A DNA stretch of 64,000 nt from a bacterium (GCA_022842165.1 JALHQC010000014.1:21287-85286), one strand, 5' to 3'. Counted from the first letter of the stretch, positions 18,042 to 27,850 are shown. Made by a program: numbers and translations. The notes: a model not told the origin generated them from the sequence alone.

Positions 18042-18832
18042 GTGGGCTGCCTCCTGAAGTACTTCAGTGCGACGGGGATCAGCGCGACGAGGCCAAGTCC
18101 GCCGAAGGCCAGCAGCAATTCGCGGGTGACGAGCGAGGAAACCTCGAGGCTGAAACTGCAGTTCTCGGGCCCGTTCTGCGTCACGCAGGCCTCGAACGCC
18201 GCGCGCTGCGTGTCGATGACGCTGTCGAGCCCCGCGCCCAGCAGCGCGAAGGCGAGCGAGCCCGGAATGATGCCGATGGCGGTGGCGATGATGAAGGTCC
18301 GGAGCGGCACGCGGCAGATGCCTGCCACCGCATTCACCATGAAGAAGGGGAATACCGGCGCCAGCCTGAGGAAAAGGAGATAGCTGAAGGCATTCTCGGC
18401 GAAGCCCCGCGACACGCGCTGGACGAGCGGGCCCGCCCGTTCGGCGAGCGCTGCGCCCAGCGATGTCTTGACGATCTGGAAGACGATGACCGCGCCGATG
18501 ACTGCCGCCACGATGGTGACGGGAACGCTCACCAGCCAGCCGAACAGGAAGCCGCCTGCAATGCTCATGACCGCCGCGCCGGGGATCGACAGCGCGACGA
18601 TGGCGACATAGGCCGCCATGAAGATCGCGATGGCCAGCGCCAGGTTGCCGCCGACGAACAGGCGCAGCTGCTCGCGGTGCTCGGCCAGCGCGGAGAGCGA
18701 GACATGGCGGTGCAGCCCGAAGCCGTAGGCAAGCCCGATCAGGCCGACGAGCGCGAGGGCCGGAAGCCATTGCCGGAGGGTTCTTGCGGCATGTGAAGTC
18801 TGACCCGGCATGATGCTGGCGTGGTCCGTCAT
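18038..18832 (-). CDS. TVP38/TMEM64 (VTT/DedA-like) membrane protein
   Basis: Integral membrane protein of 264 aa with about six hydrophobic segments. The VTT-domain core is clear: SIPGAAVMSIAGGFLFGWL, and LLFLRLAPVFPFFMVNAVAG followed by GIIPGSLAFALLGAGL. In several bacteria this domain occurs next to, or fused with, an oxidoreductase like the one directly downstream (ATGA overlap). ATG at 18832 (MTDHASIMPG) is preferred; one at 18871 is possible. Transport or lipid role is unknown. First gene of a unit transcribed away from rpmH. Confidence 0.88.
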   Translation of the reverse strand: MTDHASIMPGQTSHAARTLRQWLPALALVGLIGLAYGFGLHRHVSLSALAEHREQLRLFVGGNLALAIAIFMAAYVAIVALSIPGAAVMSIAGGFLFGWLVSVPVTIVAAVIGAVIVFQIVKTSLGAALAERAGPLVQRVSRGFAENAFSYLLFLRLAPVFPFFMVNAVAGICRVPLRTFIIATAIGIIPGSLAFALLGAGLDSVIDTQRAAFEACVTQNGPENCSFSLEVSSLVTRELLLAFGGLGLVALIPVALKYFRRQPT

Positions 18833-18967
18833 GTTGTGGTTTCTCGAGGCGATGAACTTGCAATCATACATGACGCATCGGGAGAGCAGGCGATAGGGGG
18901 TGTCACCGGCTCGTGAGAACAGTTCAGGCCGCGTGCGGAGCGCGTGAAGTGGTGCAAACCCGGCGCG

Positions 18968-18996
18968 TTGACTTATCCTCGCTTTTCCCCCTATAA
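18968..18996 (+). promoter_or_regulatory. promoter of rpmH-rnpA
   Basis: TTGACT (18968-18973), a 17-bp spacer, and CTATAA (18991-18996), a near-consensus alphaproteobacterial housekeeping promoter. The transcript would start near 19003, giving a leader of about 100 bases before the rpmH start. Confidence 0.7.
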
Positions 18997-19105
18997 GCCG
19001 CGTCCAATTCCTGAAGCCTTGGAGCGATCCTGTCAGGGCATGCCGGATTTTTCGGTATGTTATTGAAATTATTGGCCTTGAGGCCTGTTAACGGAGTTTA
19101 CGAAC

Positions 19106-19240
19106 GTGAAGCGCACCTTTCAGCCCTCCAAGCTTGTCCGCAAGCGCCGCCATGGTTTCCGCGCGCGCATGGCAACCGTCGGCGGCCGCAATGTCCTGGC
19201 TCGCCGCCGCGCCAAGGGCCGCAAGCGCCTCTCGGCCTAA
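19106..19240 (+). CDS. rpmH: 50S ribosomal protein L34
   Basis: Complete 44-aa L34: starts [18 protein letters not shown] (GTG read as Met), with [20 protein letters not shown] and the usual KRLSA end. GTG at 19106 is preceded by GGAG at 19092-19096. It is followed directly by rnpA, the standard rpmH-rnpA pair often seen near the origin. Confidence 0.96.
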   Translation: MKRTFQPSKLVRKRRHGFRARMATVGGRNVLARRRAKGRKRLSA

Positions 19241-19259
19241 GGGCCGGAACCCGGTTGAT

Positions 19260-19616
19260 ATGGAACGCCTGAAGCGCCGGCAGGATTTTGTTGCCGCCGC
19301 CAAGGGCGCCTTTGCCGCCATGCCCGGCATGGTGGTGCAATCGCGCGACCGCAAGGACGATGCGCCTTCGCGGGTTGGCTTCACCTGCACGAAAAAGCTC
19401 GGAAACGCCGTGGTGCGCAACCGCATCAAGCGCCGCCTGCGCGAGATCGCAAGGCTGAAGCTCGGGTCTCTCGCCCGGTCCGGGCATGATTATGTCCTGA
19501 TCGGCCGGGGCCCCTCGCTGACGCGATCCTTCTCCGATCTCGAGCAGGACCTCAATTCCGCCTTGAAACGGCTGCACCGCACGTCACATCAGGTGGCGGA
19601 CAAGGGAACACCATGA
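19260..19616 (+). CDS. rnpA: ribonuclease P protein component
   Basis: Protein cofactor of the RNase P ribozyme, which trims tRNA 5' ends. ATG at 19260 gives 118 aa: MERLKRRQDFVAAAKG, then the RNR signature in KKLGNAVVRNRIKRRLRE, and a typical RSGHDYVLIGR strand. An in-frame upstream ATG inside rpmH was rejected because it would overlap L34 almost wholly. The stop overlaps the yidC start (ATGA). The yidD gene usual between rnpA and yidC is absent. Confidence 0.95.
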   Translation: MERLKRRQDFVAAAKGAFAAMPGMVVQSRDRKDDAPSRVGFTCTKKLGNAVVRNRIKRRLREIARLKLGSLARSGHDYVLIGRGPSLTRSFSDLEQDLNSALKRLHRTSHQVADKGTP

Positions 19617-21385
19617 ACTACGACAACAAGAATTTCATTCTTGCCATCGTCCTCTCGATGCTGATCATCTTCGGCTGGCAGTATTTCTATGCCGCACCGC
19701 TGCAGGAAACGCTGGTGCAGACCGACACCACGACGACCACCACTACCACCACCCCCGCCCAGCCTGGCGGCACGGTTCCTGGAACGACCGGACTCTCTCC
19801 TATCACCCGCGATCAGGCGCTGGCCGCGAGCCCGCGCGTCAAGATCGAGACGCCTTCGGTTTCGGGCTCGATCAATCTGGCCGGCGCGCAGATCGACGAC
19901 CTCCATCTCCTGAAGTATCGTGAAACGATCAACCCCAACAGCCCGACCATCACCTTCCTGTCGCCCGCCGGAACGCCCGGAGCACTTTTTGCCGAGCAGG
20001 GCCTCGTCGGCGCCACCGGGACGATCGCCAGGCTTCCTGACTCGAAGACGCTGTGGACAGCGCCGCCCAATGCCGTTCTGACCGATACCAGCCCCGTCGT
20101 CCTCACCTGGGACAATGGCGAGGGCCTCGTCTTCTCGCGCAAGATCGAGATCAGCAACGAATATGTCTTCACCGTCACGCAGACGGTCGAGAACAAGTCG
20201 CAAGCACCCGTGGCGCTCATTCCCTATGCGCGCATCCAGCGCCAGGACACGCCCGCCGTGGCCGGCTTCTGGGTGTTCTTCGAAGGCATGCTCGGCTGGG
20301 TCGCCGATGGCCTGCAGGAAATCCACTATTCCGACGTGGCCGACCAGAAGGAAGCCACCAGGTTCGATTCGACCGGCGGCTGGCTGGGCTTCACCGACAA
20401 GTACTGGGCGGCAACCATCATCCCCGACCAGTCCAAGCCCGTGACCACCAGCTTCCTGCATGTGAAGTCCGGCGCCCGCGATCTCTATCAGACGGACTAT
20501 CTGGCGAAGGACGCGCTCGTCGTCCAGCCGGGTGCGACCGCCACCTATCAGGATCATCTCTTTGCCGGCGCCAAGGTGGTGAAGACCATCGACGCGGTGG
20601 AGGCGAAGTTCGGCATCGCCGGCTTCGACTACATGGTCGACTGGGGCTGGTTCTATTTCCTGACCAAGCCCTTCTTCTATCTTCTCGACTTCCTGAAAGG
20701 CCTCGTCGGCAACTTCGGCGTCGCCATTCTTCTGGCGACGGTGCTGGTGAAGCTTGCGGTCTTCCCGCTCGCCAACAAGTCCTATGCCTCGATGAGCAAG
20801 ATGAAGAAGCTGCAGCCCGAGATGGAAAAGCTTAAAGCGGAATTTCCCGACGACAAGATGGCCCAGCAGAAGGCCATGATGGAGCTCTACAAGCGCGAGA
20901 AGGTCTCGCCGCTGTCGGGCTGCCTGCCGGTCGTCGTGCAGATCCCGATCTTCTTCGCGCTCTACAAGGTGATCCTGACCTCGATCGAGCTTCGCCATGC
21001 GCCGTTCTTCGGCTGGGTCCACGATCTCTCGGCACCCGATCCCACAAGCCTGTTCAACCTCTTCGGGCTGATCCCGTGGACGCCGCCGCACATGCTGGCG
21101 ATCGGCATTTGGCCGATCATCATGGGCATCACCATGTGGATGCAGATGCGCCTCAACCCGACGCCGCCGGACCCGATCCAGGCGAGCCTGTTCAACTGGA
21201 TGCCGGTGATGTTCACCTTCATGCTCGGCACCTTCCCTGTGGGCCTCGTCATCTACTGGGCGTGGAGCAATACGCTCTCGATCCTGCAGCAGTCCTTCAT
21301 CATGAAGCGCCATGGCGTCGAGATCGATTTCCTCGGCAATGTCAGGAACAGCCTGCCCTTCCTGAAGAAGAAGGCCACCAGTTGA
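19613..21385 (+). CDS. yidC: membrane protein insertase YidC
   Basis: Inserts and folds inner-membrane proteins, alone or with Sec. The 590-aa chain has an N-terminal membrane anchor ([19 protein letters not shown]), a Thr/Pro-rich linker with a run of Thr (about residues 38-50), the periplasmic beta domain typical of Gram-negative YidC, and the five-helix insertase core with [20 protein letters not shown]. Length is normal for alphaproteobacteria. Translation is probably coupled to rnpA upstream and to engB downstream through overlapping codons. Confidence 0.97.
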   Translation: MNYDNKNFILAIVLSMLIIFGWQYFYAAPLQETLVQTDTTTTTTTTTPAQPGGTVPGTTGLSPITRDQALAASPRVKIETPSVSGSINLAGAQIDDLHLLKYRETINPNSPTITFLSPAGTPGALFAEQGLVGATGTIARLPDSKTLWTAPPNAVLTDTSPVVLTWDNGEGLVFSRKIEISNEYVFTVTQTVENKSQAPVALIPYARIQRQDTPAVAGFWVFFEGMLGWVADGLQEIHYSDVADQKEATRFDSTGGWLGFTDKYWAATIIPDQSKPVTTSFLHVKSGARDLYQTDYLAKDALVVQPGATATYQDHLFAGAKVVKTIDAVEAKFGIAGFDYMVDWGWFYFLTKPFFYLLDFLKGLVGNFGVAILLATVLVKLAVFPLANKSYASMSKMKKLQPEMEKLKAEFPDDKMAQQKAMMELYKREKVSPLSGCLPVVVQIPIFFALYKVILTSIELRHAPFFGWVHDLSAPDPTSLFNLFGLIPWTPPHMLAIGIWPIIMGITMWMQMRLNPTPPDPIQASLFNWMPVMFTFMLGTFPVGLVIYWAWSNTLSILQQSFIMKRHGVEIDFLGNVRNSLPFLKKKATS

Positions 21386-22014
21386 GCGTGGAGTTCACCG
21401 GCGACCAGATCGACGCGGGCCGCCGTCTCTTCGGCGGCCCGTCGCGCTTTCTGCTGGGTGTGGCGAAGCTCGAGCAATTGCCGCCGTCGAAGGGCGTCGA
21501 GATCGCCTTCGCGGGCCGCTCCAACGTCGGCAAGTCCTCGCTCATCAATGCGCTGACGGGCATGACCGAGCTGGCGCGCGCCTCCAACACGCCGGGCCGT
21601 ACCCGGGAGCTCAACTTCTTCAACGTGAACGAGGCGCTGACGCTGGTGGACATGCCGGGCTATGGCTATGCTAAAGCCTCCAAGGCCGATGTGAAGCGCT
21701 GGCAATCGGTACTGAGGGGATACTTGCGTGGCCGCCCCGGCCTGACGCGCGCCTTCGTGCTGATCGATTCCCGCCACGGCATTCTGAAAGCCGACGAGGA
21801 AATGTTCGAGCTCTTGGATGATTCCGCCGTTACCTATCAGCTGGTGCTGACCAAGATCGACAAGATCAAGCCCGCCGAGCTTGAAGCGGTGCATGAGAAG
21901 GTCGCTGCTGCCATCAGGAAGCACCCCGCGGCCTTCCCCGTGGTGCATGCGACATCGAGCGAAAAGGCCACCGGAATTCCTGAGCTTCGCGCCGAGATCG
22001 CTGGGCTGCTCTAG
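21382..22014 (+). CDS. engB: ribosome biogenesis GTP-binding protein EngB (YsxC/YihA)
   Basis: GTPase needed for large-subunit maturation; 210 aa from TTG at 21382, whose codon overlaps the yidC stop, or 208 aa from GTG at 21388. GTP-binding motifs are complete: G1 [10 protein letters not shown]2 around [13 protein letters not shown]3 DMPGYGYA, G4 TKID, and a G5-like ATSS. Same operon as yidC. Downstream is a family A palindrome and then argB. Confidence 0.95.
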   Translation: MSVEFTGDQIDAGRRLFGGPSRFLLGVAKLEQLPPSKGVEIAFAGRSNVGKSSLINALTGMTELARASNTPGRTRELNFFNVNEALTLVDMPGYGYAKASKADVKRWQSVLRGYLRGRPGLTRAFVLIDSRHGILKADEEMFELLDDSAVTYQLVLTKIDKIKPAELEAVHEKVAAAIRKHPAAFPVVHATSSEKATGIPELRAEIAGLL

Positions 22015-22021
22015 GCGCCGG

Positions 22022-22134
22022 CCCCACCCGGCCGCTGTGCGGCCACCCTCCCCGCTGAAGCGAGGAGGGATAGAATAGCATATCCCTCTTCGCGGAACGC
22101 GGGGAGGGTCCGTTGCAACGCAACGGGGGTGGGG
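22022..22134. repeat. family A double-hairpin palindromic repeat, copy 3
   Basis: CCCCACCC (22022-22029) and GGGTGGGG (22127-22134) form the outer dyad. Inside are GGCCGC-TGT-GCGGCC and paired CCCTCCCCGC and GCGGGGAGGG arms around a central TAGAATAGCATA. It separates engB from argB. Confidence 0.75.
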
Positions 22135-22202
22135 GATTTCCGGCCCTTGGCACGGCCCGGCAATGCCCTATAACGCGCATCGAACTTTACGGAACCTCGC
22201 CC

Positions 22203-23093
22203 ATGTACAACGTCAGCACCACAGCCCAGATTCTCTCCGAGGCGCTGCCCTTCCTGCAGCGCTATGACGACCAGATCATCGTGGTGAAATACGGCGGCCA
22301 CGCCATGACCAACCCGGAACTGGCGCATCAGTTCGCGCGTGACATGGTGATGCTGAAGGTCTGCGGGCTGAATCCCATCGTCGTCCACGGCGGCGGACCG
22401 CAGATCAACCGCATGCTCGACAAGCTGGAAGTGAAGGCGGAGTTCCGCGAGGGCCTGCGCGTCACCGATGCCGAGACGATGTCAGTGGTCGAGATGGTGC
22501 TGTCGGGCTCGATCAATAAATCGATCGTTGCCTCGATCCAGCAGGCCGGCGGCCGGGCCGTGGGGATTTCGGGGAAGGACGGGAACCTCCTGATCGCCGA
22601 GAAGCTGACCAAGAAAAAGACCGACCCCGCGACGGGCGTGGTGACGGAAGTCGACTTCGGCTTCGTGGGCGAGCCCGTGCGCGTCAACACCGAGATTCTC
22701 GAGACGATCATGAAGAGCGACGCGATCCCCGTGATCGCGCCTGTGGGCGTGGGCTGGGAGGGCGAGACCTTCAATGTGAATGCCGATACCGCGGCGGGAG
22801 CGATTGCCACCGCCACCCAGGCCAAGCGCCTGCTGCTGCTGACCGACGTCGCGGGCGTTCTCGACAAGGACAAGAACCTGATCAGCGAATTGAAGGTGGG
22901 CGACCTCGCGGCACTCGTCGAGAACGGCACCATCACCGGCGGCATGATCCCCAAGGTCGAGAGCGCGGCATCGGTCGTCGAATCCGGCGTCGAGGGCGTC
23001 ATCATCCTCGATGGCCGCGTGCCGCATTCTGTGCTGCTCGAATTGCTCACACCGCATGGTGTGGGAACGCGCATTTCGCGGACCGGCGTATGA
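22203..23093 (+). CDS. argB: acetylglutamate kinase
   Basis: Second step of arginine synthesis: phosphorylates N-acetyl-L-glutamate. The 296-aa protein shows the amino acid kinase motifs [44 protein letters not shown] and [15 protein letters not shown] at 22203 gives the usual N-terminus ([18 protein letters not shown]). Stop overlaps the start of the nucleotidase gene (ATGA). No arginine operator was recognised. Confidence 0.97.
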   Translation: MYNVSTTAQILSEALPFLQRYDDQIIVVKYGGHAMTNPELAHQFARDMVMLKVCGLNPIVVHGGGPQINRMLDKLEVKAEFREGLRVTDAETMSVVEMVLSGSINKSIVASIQQAGGRAVGISGKDGNLLIAEKLTKKKTDPATGVVTEVDFGFVGEPVRVNTEILETIMKSDAIPVIAPVGVGWEGETFNVNADTAAGAIATATQAKRLLLLTDVAGVLDKDKNLISELKVGDLAALVENGTITGGMIPKVESAASVVESGVEGVIILDGRVPHSVLLELLTPHGVGTRISRTGV

Positions 23094-23782
23094 GAGGGTT
23101 TTCACACGTCGACACCTGGGTCTTCGATCTCGACAACACGCTCTATCCGGCGTCGTGCCGGCTGTTCGACCAGATCGACGTCAAGATGGGCGAGTTCGTC
23201 TCGAAGCTGCTGAATGTGGAATATGCCGAGGCGAAGCTGCGCCAGAAGCAGATGTTCTACAAATACGGCACAACGCTCCGTGGACTGATGACCGAGCACG
23301 GCATCGAGCCCGATGCCTTCCTCGACTATGTGCATGATATCGACCATACGCCCATTCCGCCGAACCGGCTGCTGGACGAGGCGCTGCATGCATTGCCGGG
23401 AAGAAAGCTGATCTTCACCAACGGCACGGTGGCCCATGCGGAGCGCGTGCTGAAGCGCATCGGCATCACGCATCACTTTGGCGACATCTTCGACATCGTG
23501 CATTCGGACTTCATTCCGAAGCCCGAGTTGGGCCCCTATCAGAAATTCGTGAAGCAGACCGGCATCCGGCCGGAGACCTCCGCCATGTTCGAGGACATCG
23601 CGAGGAACCTCGAAGCGCCGCATGCGCTGGGCATGACCACGGTGCTCGTCGTCTCGCCCCAGAACGATGACGCCGAGCACCTCAACAAGGCAACCGGCGG
23701 CACCGCGCAGGACCATATCCACCACATCACCGATGATCTGGCGGGCTTCCTGCAGGGAATCGTCGGAGACAGGGCTTTGTGA
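23090..23782 (+). CDS. pyrimidine 5'-nucleotidase (HAD superfamily, SDT1-like)
   Basis: Probable dephosphorylation of pyrimidine nucleoside monophosphates. The 230-aa HAD protein has motif [12 protein letters not shown], motif [15 protein letters not shown], and motif III/IV with [10 protein letters not shown] and [12 protein letters not shown]. Size and the Asn-Thr-Leu-Tyr-Pro context match the YjjG/Sdt1 branch common after argB in Hyphomicrobiales. It overlaps argB by 4 bp and a small unknown gene downstream by 4 bp. Confidence 0.88.
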   Translation: MRGFSHVDTWVFDLDNTLYPASCRLFDQIDVKMGEFVSKLLNVEYAEAKLRQKQMFYKYGTTLRGLMTEHGIEPDAFLDYVHDIDHTPIPPNRLLDEALHALPGRKLIFTNGTVAHAERVLKRIGITHHFGDIFDIVHSDFIPKPELGPYQKFVKQTGIRPETSAMFEDIARNLEAPHALGMTTVLVVSPQNDDAEHLNKATGGTAQDHIHHITDDLAGFLQGIVGDRAL

Positions 23783-24327
23783 GCGTCTACCATCCGATCA
23801 CGCCGGATCAATTCCGGAGCGTATGGAACGCCCGGTATCCGGAAGTCCCGCCTCTAAGTTGGCAATTGAAGTGGCATCTCGATGAGAGATGGGCTCGCAT
23901 CCACAGCCTCCCGCAGTCCAAGCGATATGCCGATACACCGGAAGAGATGGCTGAAATCCTGTTCCGTCAGAATACAATCATTTCCGAGTTGGTTGAGGAC
24001 GCGAGCTCCATTTGGGTAATTAGCTGCCGTTGGCCCAAGAGCTTCAGCGATTTGCCGGCCGGAAAGCTGGAGGCTGTCAGTACTCATTCTGATGATGACT
24101 ACACGTTTCGCATTTTTGCTTGGTCTGCCATCTGGACGTGGGGATCGCAAGACACCATCCTGAAGCTGATTGCCGACGAGAAAATGCAAGCCATTATCAT
24201 GTGCAATGACTGCCTGATCGCACCTTATGATGGCGGCATGGATGTTATCTTGGCCGACAGCAGAACTGCTGGTGAATTCAAGGCTGCGTACCGGGAGTGG
24301 CTTCCAACCGACTCTGACGGCTTTTGA
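23779..24327 (+). CDS. uncharacterised 182-aa protein, possibly DUF3885-like
   Basis: I do not recognise it with certainty. Soluble, Trp-rich (WARIHSLPQSKRYADTPEE, SCRWPKSF), with a C-terminal segment APYDGGMDVILADSRTAGEF resembling the end of DUF3885 proteins (weak recollection). GTG at 23779 overlaps the stop of the nucleotidase gene. Base composition is clearly less GC-rich than its neighbours (many TTG, AAA, ATT codons), which suggests later arrival into the argB-dapD interval. No signal peptide or membrane helix. Confidence 0.6.
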   Translation: MSVYHPITPDQFRSVWNARYPEVPPLSWQLKWHLDERWARIHSLPQSKRYADTPEEMAEILFRQNTIISELVEDASSIWVISCRWPKSFSDLPAGKLEAVSTHSDDDYTFRIFAWSAIWTWGSQDTILKLIADEKMQAIIMCNDCLIAPYDGGMDVILADSRTAGEFKAAYREWLPTDSDGF

Positions 24328-24370
24328 AATGGGACCGGCTTTCGCAAAACGAGTCCCATGCGAATCCCTG

Positions 24371-24399
24371 TTGACACAGGCTATTCAACTCCCCTTTAG
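24371..24399 (+). promoter_or_regulatory. possible dapD promoter
   Basis: TTGACA (24371-24376), 17-bp spacer, CTTTAG (24394-24399), 30 bp before the dapD ATG. The -35 box is consensus and the -10 box is weak. Confidence 0.4.
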
Positions 24400-24429
24400 G
24401 GACATAATAAACAATTGCAGGAGCCTTCC

Positions 24430-25266
24430 ATGACCGATCTTCAGACGACCATCGAACAGGCCTGGGAGGCCCGCGACAAGGTCAACCTCGAAACGAAGGG
24501 TGCCGTCCGTGACGCGGTGAATGCCGCGCTTGGGCTGCTGGATTCCGGCAAGGCCCGCGTCGCCGGGAAGGTCGATGGCGAGTGGCAGGTGAACCAGTGG
24601 CTGAAGAAAGCCGTGCTGCTGTCCTTCCGCTTGAACGACATGGCGATGATCCCGGGCGGTCCCGGCGGGTCGAGCTGGTGGGACAAGGTGCCTTCGAAGT
24701 TCGACGGCTGGACCGAGAAGGAATACCGTAGCAGTGGCTTCCGCGCCGTGCCGAACTGCATCGTGCGGAAATCCGCCTATATCGCGCCGGGCGCCATCCT
24801 GATGCCGAGTTTCGTGAACCTGGGCGCTTATGTCGACACCGGCACCATGGTCGATACCTGGGTGACGGTCGGCTCCTGCGCCCAGATCGGCAAGAACGTG
24901 CATCTGTCCGGCGGCGTCGGCATCGGCGGCGTGCTGGAGCCGATGCAGGCCGGCCCCACCATCATCGAGGACAATTGCTTCATCGGCGCGCGCTCGGAAG
25001 TGGTCGAGGGCGTGATCGTCGGCGAAGGCTCGGTCATTTCCATGGGCGTGTTCATCGGCCAATCCACCAAGATCATCGAGCGCGACACCGGCAAGGTGCA
25101 CATGGGCAAGGTGCCGCCCTATTCGGTGGTCGTTTCCGGCTCGCTGCCGCAGAAGCCCTATGCCGATGGCTCGCCGTCGCCCTCGCTCTATTGCGCGGTG
25201 ATCGTCAAGCGGGTCGACGAAAAGACCCGGTCCAAGACCTCGATCAATGAACTGTTGAGGGACTGA
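24430..25266 (+). CDS. dapD: 2,3,4,5-tetrahydropyridine-2,6-dicarboxylate N-succinyltransferase
   Basis: Succinylates tetrahydrodipicolinate in the succinylase branch of lysine and diaminopimelate synthesis. 278 aa from ATG at 24430 (CAGGAG upstream). The left-handed beta-helix of hexapeptide repeats is visible from [20 protein letters not shown] to [18 protein letters not shown]. The catalytic-site helix [20 protein letters not shown] is conserved. dapE, two steps later in the pathway, lies 0.5 kb downstream on the same strand. Confidence 0.97.
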   Translation: MTDLQTTIEQAWEARDKVNLETKGAVRDAVNAALGLLDSGKARVAGKVDGEWQVNQWLKKAVLLSFRLNDMAMIPGGPGGSSWWDKVPSKFDGWTEKEYRSSGFRAVPNCIVRKSAYIAPGAILMPSFVNLGAYVDTGTMVDTWVTVGSCAQIGKNVHLSGGVGIGGVLEPMQAGPTIIEDNCFIGARSEVVEGVIVGEGSVISMGVFIGQSTKIIERDTGKVHMGKVPPYSVVVSGSLPQKPYADGSPSPSLYCAVIVKRVDEKTRSKTSINELLRD

Positions 25267-25351
25267 GCCTCCCCCTTCCCGTTGGCCCCGGTTTGAGCGA
25301 TATTGACGCCGGGGCTATCAACGGCGCGCAGCGCCTTGCAAGGGGGGAATA

Positions 25352-25705
25352 ATGGACTGGAAGTATCTCTACACGAGTCTGGAAGGCCGTATCGGCCGCC
25401 AGACCTTCTGGATGGGCGTCATCGTCCTCATCGTCATCAGTATGGTGTTTACGGTGCTGGACGCGATCCTCGGAACGCGAACCGACAGCGGCATTGGAAT
25501 TCTCGGCGCGCTGTTCAGTCTTGTGGCGATCTATCCCTCGATCGTGCTCTACGCCAAGCGCTGGCACGACCGCGGCAAATCCGGCTGGTGGTCGCTGATC
25601 GGCCTGGTGCCGATCATCGGCTTCATCTGGATCATCGTCGAGCTCGGAATCCTCAAGGGTATCGACGGACCGAACCAGTATGGAGCCGATCCTGTTCCGG
25701 CGTGA
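25352..25705 (+). CDS. DUF805 membrane protein
   Basis: Small 117-aa inner-membrane protein with three hydrophobic segments. It begins WKYLYTSLEGRIGRQTFW, the usual DUF805 N-terminus (hydrophilic start with GR-x-FW), and has LYAKRWHDRGKSGWW in the last loop, the family signature. Function unknown. A purine-rich AAGGGGGG lies at 25338-25347 before the ATG. It sits between dapD and dapE, which is not functionally obvious. Confidence 0.85.
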   Translation: MDWKYLYTSLEGRIGRQTFWMGVIVLIVISMVFTVLDAILGTRTDSGIGILGALFSLVAIYPSIVLYAKRWHDRGKSGWWSLIGLVPIIGFIWIIVELGILKGIDGPNQYGADPVPA

Positions 25706-25740
25706 CACCTAAGCCTGACAGCATCTGAGTGATGACAAAT

Positions 25741-25771
25741 CATGGCGCGGCGTTCACAATGCCGCGCCATG
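25741..25771 (+). promoter_or_regulatory. perfect hairpin containing the dapE start codon
   Basis: CATGGCGCGGC (25741-25751) and GCCGCGCCATG (25761-25771) are exact reverse complements, with a 9-base loop GTTCACAAT. The 3' arm ends with the likely dapE ATG and the 5' arm contains the alternative in-frame ATG at 25742. No T-tract follows, so a terminator is unlikely. It could block ribosome access. Confidence 0.5.
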
Positions 25772-26941
25772 AAGAACACGCCCACCGATCCCGTTCCGCT
25801 GCTGCAGGACCTCGTCCGCTGCAAGTCCGTCACGCCTGCCGAGGGCGGTGCTCTCACCTATCTTGAAAACCTGCTCTCGACCCACGGCTTCACCTGCCAG
25901 CGCCTGATTTTCCGCGAGGAGGGAACGCCGGATGTCGAGAACCTCTTCGCCCGCATCGGCACCGGCGCGCCGCATCTCTGCTTCGCGGGCCACACCGACG
26001 TGGTGCCCGAAGGCCATGCCGAGGGCTGGACCTTTCCGCCCTTCGCCGCCGACATCGCCGATGGCTTCATCTATGGCCGCGGCGCCTGCGACATGAAGGG
26101 CTCGGTCGCCGCCTTCGCGGGCGCCGCCATCGACTTCGTCAGGACGGCGCGAAAGTTCAAGGGCTCGATCTCGTTCCTGATCACTGGCGATGAAGAAGGC
26201 CCCGCCATCAACGGCACGGTGAAGGTGTTGGAATGGATGAAGGACAACGGCCATATCCCCGATCACTGCATCGTCGGTGAGCCGAGTTGCGTGGATCAGC
26301 TGGGCGACACGATCAAGATCGGCCGCCGGGGTTCGCTGAGCTTCGCGGTTACGGTCGAAGGCAAGCAGGGCCACGCCGCCTATCCGCACAAGGCGGATAA
26401 TCCGATCCCCAAGCTCGCGCGCTTCATCGACCGCATCTCGTCGGCAAGCCTCGACGGGGGCAACGATCATTTCGATCCCTCGACGCTGGCCGTCACCAGT
26501 TTCGATGTCGGCAATCCGGCGGGCAACGTGATCCCGTCGCGCGCCGCCGCAAAGTTCAACATCCGCTTCAGCCCCGAGCACAGCTTCGCCTCGCTGAAGA
26601 CCTGGGCCGAGGGCGAGATTGCCGCGGTGAAGGCGGAGATGGGCGGCACATGGTCCTATACGGCCACCGAAGGTGCGGATGCCTTCATCACCGAGCCGGG
26701 CGCTTTCGTCGGCCTCGTTCAGGATGCCGTCGAGCGCGAGACGGGTGTCTTGCCGAAGCTCTCGACCAGCGGCGGCACGTCTGACGCGCGCTTCATCAAG
26801 GACTATTGCCCGGTGCTGGAATTCGGCCCCACCAACGCGACGATCCACCAAACCGACGAGCGGATTTCGGTCGACGAATTGCGCGCCACGCAAACGATCT
26901 ACGGCCGCATCATCGCGGATTATTTTTCCGCCGAACTGTAA
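25769..26941 (+). CDS. dapE: succinyl-diaminopimelate desuccinylase
   Basis: Removes succinate from N-succinyl-LL-diaminopimelate in lysine and peptidoglycan synthesis; di-zinc M20 peptidase family. 390 aa from ATG at 25769 (an in-frame ATG at 25742 adds nine residues). Motifs: [12 protein letters not shown] with a metal His and Asp, [27 protein letters not shown] with the catalytic Glu pair, and [10 protein letters not shown]. There is no clear ribosome-binding site, and the start is buried in an 11-bp hairpin. The 3' end overlaps the convergent truA gene by 22 bp. Confidence 0.95.
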   Translation: MKNTPTDPVPLLQDLVRCKSVTPAEGGALTYLENLLSTHGFTCQRLIFREEGTPDVENLFARIGTGAPHLCFAGHTDVVPEGHAEGWTFPPFAADIADGFIYGRGACDMKGSVAAFAGAAIDFVRTARKFKGSISFLITGDEEGPAINGTVKVLEWMKDNGHIPDHCIVGEPSCVDQLGDTIKIGRRGSLSFAVTVEGKQGHAAYPHKADNPIPKLARFIDRISSASLDGGNDHFDPSTLAVTSFDVGNPAGNVIPSRAAAKFNIRFSPEHSFASLKTWAEGEIAAVKAEMGGTWSYTATEGADAFITEPGAFVGLVQDAVERETGVLPKLSTSGGTSDARFIKDYCPVLEFGPTNATIHQTDERISVDELRATQTIYGRIIADYFSAEL

Positions 26942-27672
26942 TCGACTTTCAGAAGATAGAGGCCTTCGGGCGGCGCCACCGGGCCGCAGGCCGCGCGGTC
27001 CTGTGCATCGAGCGCGCGCTTCATGTCGCGGGGGTGCCATTTTCCCTCGCCCACCTGGCGGAGCGAGCCCACCATCGAGCGCACCTGATTGTGCAGGAAG
27101 GAACGGGCATCGGCGCGCACCTCGATCAGTTCGCCGTAGCGCGCGACATCGAGCCGGTCGAGAGTCTTCACCGGCGAATTTGCCTGGCACTGCGCGGCGC
27201 GGAAGGTGGTGAAATCATGCTTGCCGACGAGATGCTGTGCGGCCTCGTGCATCGCGGCTGCATCAAGGTCGACCGGCAGCCACCACACCTTGCCCTTGTC
27301 GAGTGCCGGCGGGCTGCGGCGGTTGAGGATGCGGTAGAGATAATGGCGCCGCGTGGCGGAAAAGCGCGCGTGGAAGTCATCAGGGACTTCCGCGACATCG
27401 AGAACGCTGACGGGATAAGGCCGAAGGTTGCCGTTCAGCGCATTCCGCAGCTTGAACGGATCCCATGACTTCGCGAGGTCGACATGCGCCGCCTGTTCCA
27501 GCGCGTGAACGCCGGCATCGGTGCGGCCCGCGCCATAGACCATGGCGGGCTCGCCATTGATGATGGCGACGGCGCGTTCGAGCACGTCCTGGATCGACGT
27601 GCCGCCCGCCTGGGACTGCCAGCCGGTGAAGGGGCCGCCGTCATACTCGATGATGAGCTTGTAGCGCGGCAT
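26920..27672 (-). CDS. truA: tRNA pseudouridine(38-40) synthase TruA
   Basis: Makes pseudouridine at tRNA positions 38-40. The 250-aa protein starts [19 protein letters not shown], has the catalytic-Asp motif [12 protein letters not shown] and the RRHYLYRI and [14 protein letters not shown] segments. ATG at 27672 is the family start; an upstream extension reads repeat copy A4. It is last in the def-fmt-truA series. Its last 22 bp are antisense to the end of dapE. Confidence 0.96.
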   Translation of the reverse strand: MPRYKLIIEYDGGPFTGWQSQAGGTSIQDVLERAVAIINGEPAMVYGAGRTDAGVHALEQAAHVDLAKSWDPFKLRNALNGNLRPYPVSVLDVAEVPDDFHARFSATRRHYLYRILNRRSPPALDKGKVWWLPVDLDAAAMHEAAQHLVGKHDFTTFRAAQCQANSPVKTLDRLDVARYGELIEVRADARSFLHNQVRSMVGSLRQVGEGKWHPRDMKRALDAQDRAACGPVAPPEGLYLLKVDYSSAEK

Positions 27673-27690
27673 CAGGTGAACCCCATATGT

Positions 27691-27833
27691 CCCCTCTCCT
27701 CCACGCATGTGGGGGAGAGGGCAGGGTGAGGGGATATGCACCGCGCAGACCGGCTTCCGAAAGACGAGGTCGTGGCAGCCGCCCCCTCACCCCGCCCTCT
27801 CCCCCGCTGAAGCGGGGAAGAGGGGGAAGGGGA
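27691..27833. repeat. family A palindromic repeat, copy 4 (rearranged)
   Basis: A hairpin with CCCTCTCC and GGAGAGGG arms at 27692-27721, then GGGTGAGGGG, a 50-bp core, CCCCTCACCCC, and a second CCCTCTCCCCC-type hairpin with AGAGGGGG. Two inward-facing half elements rather than one compact unit. It separates fmt from truA. Confidence 0.65.
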
Positions 27834-27850
27834 AATGGCGAACTGCACGC

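Noticed and set aside
16626..18863. 745-codon frame suggesting a TVP38-oxidoreductase fusion
   Set aside because: The upstream part is out of frame with the real TVP38-like gene; the two proteins are separate with an ATGA overlap.
19589..21313. 574-codon minus-strand frame opposite yidC
   Set aside because: Shadow of yidC, with Asp/Arg/His-rich composition and no start context.
25283..25313. GCCCCGG/CCGGGGC stem after dapD as a terminator
   Set aside because: The loop is long (about 17 bases) and no T-run follows.
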